From Mesorhizobium sp. RMAD-H1 (GTDB taxonomy: Bacteria > Pseudomonadota > Alphaproteobacteria > Rhizobiales > Rhizobiaceae), in the NCBI RefSeq assembly GCF_014191375.1, contig NZ_JACHWN010000002.1:496001-560000 (forward strand): a stretch of DNA of 64,000 nucleotides. The letters run 5' to 3'. Below the pieces are notes generated by a model that saw nothing but the letters and a program-made list of their open reading frames with translations, was not told where the DNA came from and did not search any database. The number at the start of each line of letters is the position of its first letter. The stretch's first letter is position 1. The position numbers and the translations under genes were made by a program. Positions 57,646 through 64,000 of the stretch are shown here, one piece after another.

Positions 57646-58575
57646 TCAGATATCGGCGTTGAACGTGTTGCAGGCGTCGATCTTGCCGGAATTGTAGCCA
57701 CGGGTGAACCACTCCGCCCGCTGCGCCGACGTGCCGTGGTTGAAGGTCTCCGGCACAACATAGCCCTGGGTGCGCTTCTGCAGCGTGTCGTCGCCGATCT
57801 GGTGGGCGGCATTGATCGCCTCTTCGAGATCACCCTGTTCGACGATGCCTTCCTGGTTGGTGTAATAGCCCCAGATGCCGGCGAAGCAGTCCGCCTGCAG
57901 TTCGACGCGCACCGAGAGCTTGTTGGCGTCGTCCTGGCTCATCGACTGCCGCATCTGGTTGACGCGCGGCAGGATGCCGAGCAGGTTCTGCACGTGATGG
58001 CCGACTTCATGGGCCAGCACATAGGCCTGGGCGAAATCGCCCGAGGCGCCGAAGCGATTGGCGAGCTCATTATAGAAGCTCAGATCGATATAGACCTTGC
58101 GGTCGCCGGGGCAGTAGAACGGGCCGGAGGCAGCGCTGGCGAAGCCGCATGCCGATCGCACCTGATTGCTGAACAGCACCAGGGTCGGCGGCGTATAGGT
58201 CGCGCCATTGGCCTTGAAGATCCCGCTCCACACATCCTCGGTTTCCGCCAGCACCGTCCTGACGAATTGCGTCATCTCGTCATTGCGCTGCTGGGTAGGC
58301 GCTCCCGATGTCTGGCTCGAGGTCTGGACCGGCGCCAGATTGCCGGTCAGCAGGAACTGCATGGGGTCGAGGCCGATGGCCTTCATCCCGAAGAACAGCA
58401 CTACCAGGATGATGATGCCGGAAATGCCGCCGCTGCGCACCAGCTGGAAGGCCGGCCCGACGAAACCGCCACCGCCCAGGCCTATCCCGCCCTGGCTGAG
58501 GCCGCCTTGCTGTCCGGCGTTCTCGTCGCGGAGATCTTCCACATTGTCACTTTGCCTGCCACCCTGCCAGCGCAT
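57646..58575 (-). CDS. Neutral zinc metallopeptidase, YpfJ-type
   Basis: A 309-residue membrane-anchored peptidase-like protein. The N-terminal MRWQGGRQSDNVEDLRD is diagnostic, followed by a Gly-rich segment and one transmembrane helix (GISGIIILVVLFFGMKAIG). The zinc motif is HEVGHHVQNLLG, and FYCPGDRKVYIDLSFYNEL and MELQADCFAG-type VELQADCFAGIWGYY are conserved. The start at 58575 has GAGGAG upstream. Proteolytic activity has not been shown for most family members. Confidence 0.92.
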   Translation of the reverse strand: MRWQGGRQSDNVEDLRDENAGQQGGLSQGGIGLGGGGFVGPAFQLVRSGGISGIIILVVLFFGMKAIGLDPMQFLLTGNLAPVQTSSQTSGAPTQQRNDEMTQFVRTVLAETEDVWSGIFKANGATYTPPTLVLFSNQVRSACGFASAASGPFYCPGDRKVYIDLSFYNELANRFGASGDFAQAYVLAHEVGHHVQNLLGILPRVNQMRQSMSQDDANKLSVRVELQADCFAGIWGYYTNQEGIVEQGDLEEAINAAHQIGDDTLQKRTQGYVVPETFNHGTSAQRAEWFTRGYNSGKIDACNTFNADI

Positions 58576-58723
58576 GATATCGACACTCCTCGACGGCCGC
58601 TCTCGATAGATTATTGGCGCAAAAGGCAACCATTCACAACCAACCTTAGCATATCCTAACAGAGGACGCCTTCACAGGCATGAAGGAACGGGAAATTCGG
58701 TATTCTCTTTCTTAAAATCCGGC

Positions 58724-59902
58724 TCAGGCAGCGCGCGCCGCCGCCAGTGCTGCGGGCTTTTGGAACAGCAGCACCGAGAATATCGCACAGATCTCGAAAA
58801 ACGCCGCGGCGAAGCCGAGTTCGGTCGGCGAGCCGTAGCGCAGCACCTCGGCCCCGATGAACGAGCCGAAGGCGATGCCGAGATAGAGCGCCGAATTGTT
58901 GAGCGACAGCGTGATGGGCGCCAGATCAGGCGAAACGCCGACGATATGGCTCGCCTGCGCCGGGGCAAATGCCCAGCCGACGATGCCCCAGGGAACCATG
59001 GCGGCAACAAGCAACAGTCCTGCGAGGGGCCGCGGCACGAAAAGCGGGATGATGGAGAACATGGCGAGCGCTACGGCCGTGAGCGCGAGCACGGTCAGCA
59101 CTGTTTGCATCGCGCCGAAGCGATCCGCGACATAGCCGCTGCTCAGGTTCCCGATCGCCGCGCTGACGCCGAAGGCGAGCAGCATGCCCGGAAGTACGCC
59201 GACGCCAAGCCCCGCCCCTTCCATCGCCAGCGGCGCGATATAGGAAAATACGGCGAAATGCCCGGTCATGCAGAGAAAGGTGGTGACGAGCGAGGGGAAG
59301 ATGCCGGGTCGCACCGCTGCCGTCAGGCGTTGGCTGAGCGCCAGCCGGGTGCCCCTTAGGCCGCGCGGCAGCCTGAGCCACAGAATGGCGGCAGCGACCG
59401 CGCCCAGAACAGCCACGGAGAGGAAAGTCCCGCGCCAGCCGAACGCCGCGCCGATCAGCGCGCCGAGCGGAGCACCGAACGCCACGGCCACCGTCGTGCC
59501 GCCGACGACTATGGAGATCGCCCGCGCCCGGTGCTCCGGGCCGGCCAGCGCCACGGCGGTCGCCTGTGCGGTCGCGGCGAAAAGGCCGGCCGCCAGCGCC
59601 ATGACGATTCGTGCCGTCAGAAGCAGGGCGAAGGACGAGCTCGCCGCCGCAAGGAGATTGCCGATGACGAAGAGCGCCATCGTCGCCGCGATGACGCGCC
59701 GGCGGTCGATCTCCCCTGCCAGCGTGGTAAGCACCGGCGCGCCGATCGCATAGGCCAGCGCAAAGGCGGTGATGAGATAGCCCGCCTGCGGCAGCGATAT
59801 GCCGGCATCGGCGGAAATCGCCGGCAGAAGGCTCGACATGACGAAACCTTCGGTACCGATCGTGAAGGACCCGACAGCCAGCCAGATGAATCGCTTGTCC
59901 AT
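58724..59902 (-). CDS. MFS transporter, arabinose-efflux-like
   Basis: A 392-residue, 12-segment major facilitator resembling the sugar-efflux/drug exporter group (FIWLAVGSFTIGTEGFVMSSLLP, with the conserved GTEG in segment 1; motif A-like LAGEIDRRRVIAATM). It is divergent from an ArsR-type regulator with a 226-bp region between, including a GTTCAA/TTGAAC palindrome close to its start. AGGAG lies about 6 nt before the ATG. The substrate is unknown. Confidence 0.88.
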   Translation of the reverse strand: MDKRFIWLAVGSFTIGTEGFVMSSLLPAISADAGISLPQAGYLITAFALAYAIGAPVLTTLAGEIDRRRVIAATMALFVIGNLLAAASSSFALLLTARIVMALAAGLFAATAQATAVALAGPEHRARAISIVVGGTTVAVAFGAPLGALIGAAFGWRGTFLSVAVLGAVAAAILWLRLPRGLRGTRLALSQRLTAAVRPGIFPSLVTTFLCMTGHFAVFSYIAPLAMEGAGLGVGVLPGMLLAFGVSAAIGNLSSGYVADRFGAMQTVLTVLALTAVALAMFSIIPLFVPRPLAGLLLVAAMVPWGIVGWAFAPAQASHIVGVSPDLAPITLSLNNSALYLGIAFGSFIGAEVLRYGSPTELGFAAAFFEICAIFSVLLFQKPAALAAARAA

Positions 59903-59915
59903 GAAGAACTCCTAA

Positions 59916-59941
59916 GTTCAAAGATTATTGAACTATTGAAC
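59916..59941. promoter_or_regulatory. Candidate operator for the ArsR-type regulator
   Basis: An inverted repeat GTTCAA-N6-TTGAAC is followed by a second TTGAAC two bases later. It lies 14 bp upstream of the MFS start codon, in a good position to block transcription, and the divergent regulator is the natural candidate to bind it. Confidence 0.6.
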
Positions 59942-60033
59942 ATAGGCGTCTCATATGTCAACGTGATGCCACAGCCCTGCTGACAGGCTTCTGTCAGGAG
60001 CAGGCCTTCGTCGTGGAATGCCTCTCATGAATG

Positions 60034-60075
60034 CTCTCCCGGGGTCACCGGGGAAGAGGATAAGGATAAGGGGCA
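60034..60075. repeat. Degenerate RIME-like repeat fragment
   Basis: The segment TCTCCCGGGGTCACCGGGGA with downstream AGAGGATAAGGATAAGGGGC is a worn copy of the RIME half also present at 6764-6808 and 45871-45911. It lies upstream of the ArsR-type gene. Confidence 0.65.
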
Positions 60076-60128
60076 ATGGCCCCCTGCCTCACATTGAATT
60101 CACCCCGGGCTGCGTTTATCTCTGGCTC

Positions 60129-60488
60129 ATGTCTCTGCCGCATCCGGATATCGACCAGATTGAGCTTTCCAACGTGCTGTCGGCGCTGGGTGATGACACG
60201 CGTTTGGCCATCGTCGGCTATCTCGCCCGCAATGATGGAAGCGCCGTGACCTGCAGCCGCTTCTATAATCTCGGCTCCAAGACCAACATCAGCTACCATC
60301 TGGCCAAGCTGCGGGAGGCCGGCGTCGTCAATGTCGAGCCTTCCGGCACCGCGCGGCTCGTCACGCTGCGCCGCGCCGATCTCGACCGCCGCTTCCCCGG
60401 TTTTCTCGACAGCATCATCGCCACCGCCATCCGGTTACCCCTCGTCGTCGGCGACCATAATATCGAGGATGGCGGCGACCGGGCCTAG
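60129..60488 (+). CDS. ArsR-type winged-helix regulator
   Basis: A 119-residue helix-turn-helix regulator: DIDQIELSNVLSALGDDTRLAIVGYL is the dimerisation/wing start, and SRFYNLGSKTNISYHLAKLREAGVVNVEP is the HTH with recognition helix SKTNISYHLAKL. No ArsR metal-binding Cys pair (CXC) is present, so it probably senses something other than arsenite. ATG at 60129 is chosen; longer frames from 60018 contain the repeat fragment. It is divergent from the MFS gene and is the likely regulator of it. Confidence 0.82.
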   Translation: MSLPHPDIDQIELSNVLSALGDDTRLAIVGYLARNDGSAVTCSRFYNLGSKTNISYHLAKLREAGVVNVEPSGTARLVTLRRADLDRRFPGFLDSIIATAIRLPLVVGDHNIEDGGDRA

Positions 60489-60671
60489 GTCAGGACGGCA
60501 TTCCGGCATAAACCCGAAGAAAACCATGAAAAATCGTGTTTTTGGGGGTTACGCCGCGACGATCCTTTGCCTATAAGGCGCGCTTAGCCTCATGAGATAA
60601 TCTGCTGCCAGCCCGCCAGGACCTTTCCTCGCGGGTTTTCCGGGCAGCGCGCCGAACGATGGGATAACGCC

Positions 60672-64000
<3,329 letters not shown>

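Overview
The window is a gene-dense, high-GC chromosomal segment from an alphaproteobacterium of the order Hyphomicrobiales (Rhizobiales), most likely Rhizobiaceae. The signs are: CarB with the alphaproteobacterial insertion; the carA / YqeY / dnaG / rpoD neighbourhood; a btaA-btaB pair for betaine lipids; a GbcA/GbcB glycine betaine demethylase; an ArsR-methyltransferase fusion upstream of metF; an A-type RNase P RNA; and several copies of rhizobial palindromic repeats (RIME-like and GCATGATC-type). The species cannot be named from sequence reading alone. No prophage, insertion sequence, CRISPR array or integrase is visible.

Layout. 1-2.1 kb: DUF2000 and cupin proteins, rnpB (minus strand), an NTF2-like protein. 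2.2-5.8 kb: cell-wall enzymes (SLT transglycosylase, AmiD-type amidase), a TerB/J-domain protein and two small lipoproteins. 6-9.7 kb: one-chain 5-oxoprolinase carrying an in-frame repeat insertion. 9.9-14.6 kb: SPW membrane protein, btaAB, GH25 muramidase, MltB-type transglycosylase. 14.7-18.7 kb: PAS-GGDEF-EAL protein and a fold-type III ornithine/lysine decarboxylase. 19.1-24.3 kb: a 28-residue micro-ORF, metF with its SAH-type regulator, small enzymes, a RelBE-like toxin-antitoxin module. 24.3-33.6 kb: ettA, alpha/beta hydrolase, CoA transferase plus TPP enzyme operon, GT2/LAB_N pair, aldo-keto reductase, lyxose isomerase. 33.7-36.4 kb: cobalamin riboswitch followed by gbcA-gbcB. 36.6-39.8 kb: pncA, MATE pump, DUF475 membrane protein. 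40.1-41.5 kb: a low-GC HsdR_N orphan beside tRNA-Ile2. 41.6-47.2 kb: envelope and small conserved proteins, including a large OmpA protein. 47.3-51.6 kb: rpoD and dnaG. 52-64 kb: Na/Pi cotransporter, DUF1330, YqeY, carA, a Tet-type MFS pump, YpfJ protease, an MFS/ArsR divergent pair, and carB running off the right edge.

How the genes fit together. The clearest cross-window theme is phosphate starvation: Pho-box-like repeats with 11-bp periodicity lie upstream of btaAB (phosphorus-free betaine lipid) and of the Na/Pi cotransporter, and an inverted one lies beside a monoacylglycerol-lipase-like hydrolase. A second theme is one-carbon/methyl metabolism: SAM-consuming btaAB, metF under an SahR-like regulator, and a betaine demethylase under apparent cobalamin riboswitch control. 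The last is the most unusual regulatory arrangement in the window. All functional links are inferred from sequence reading; no searches were run.
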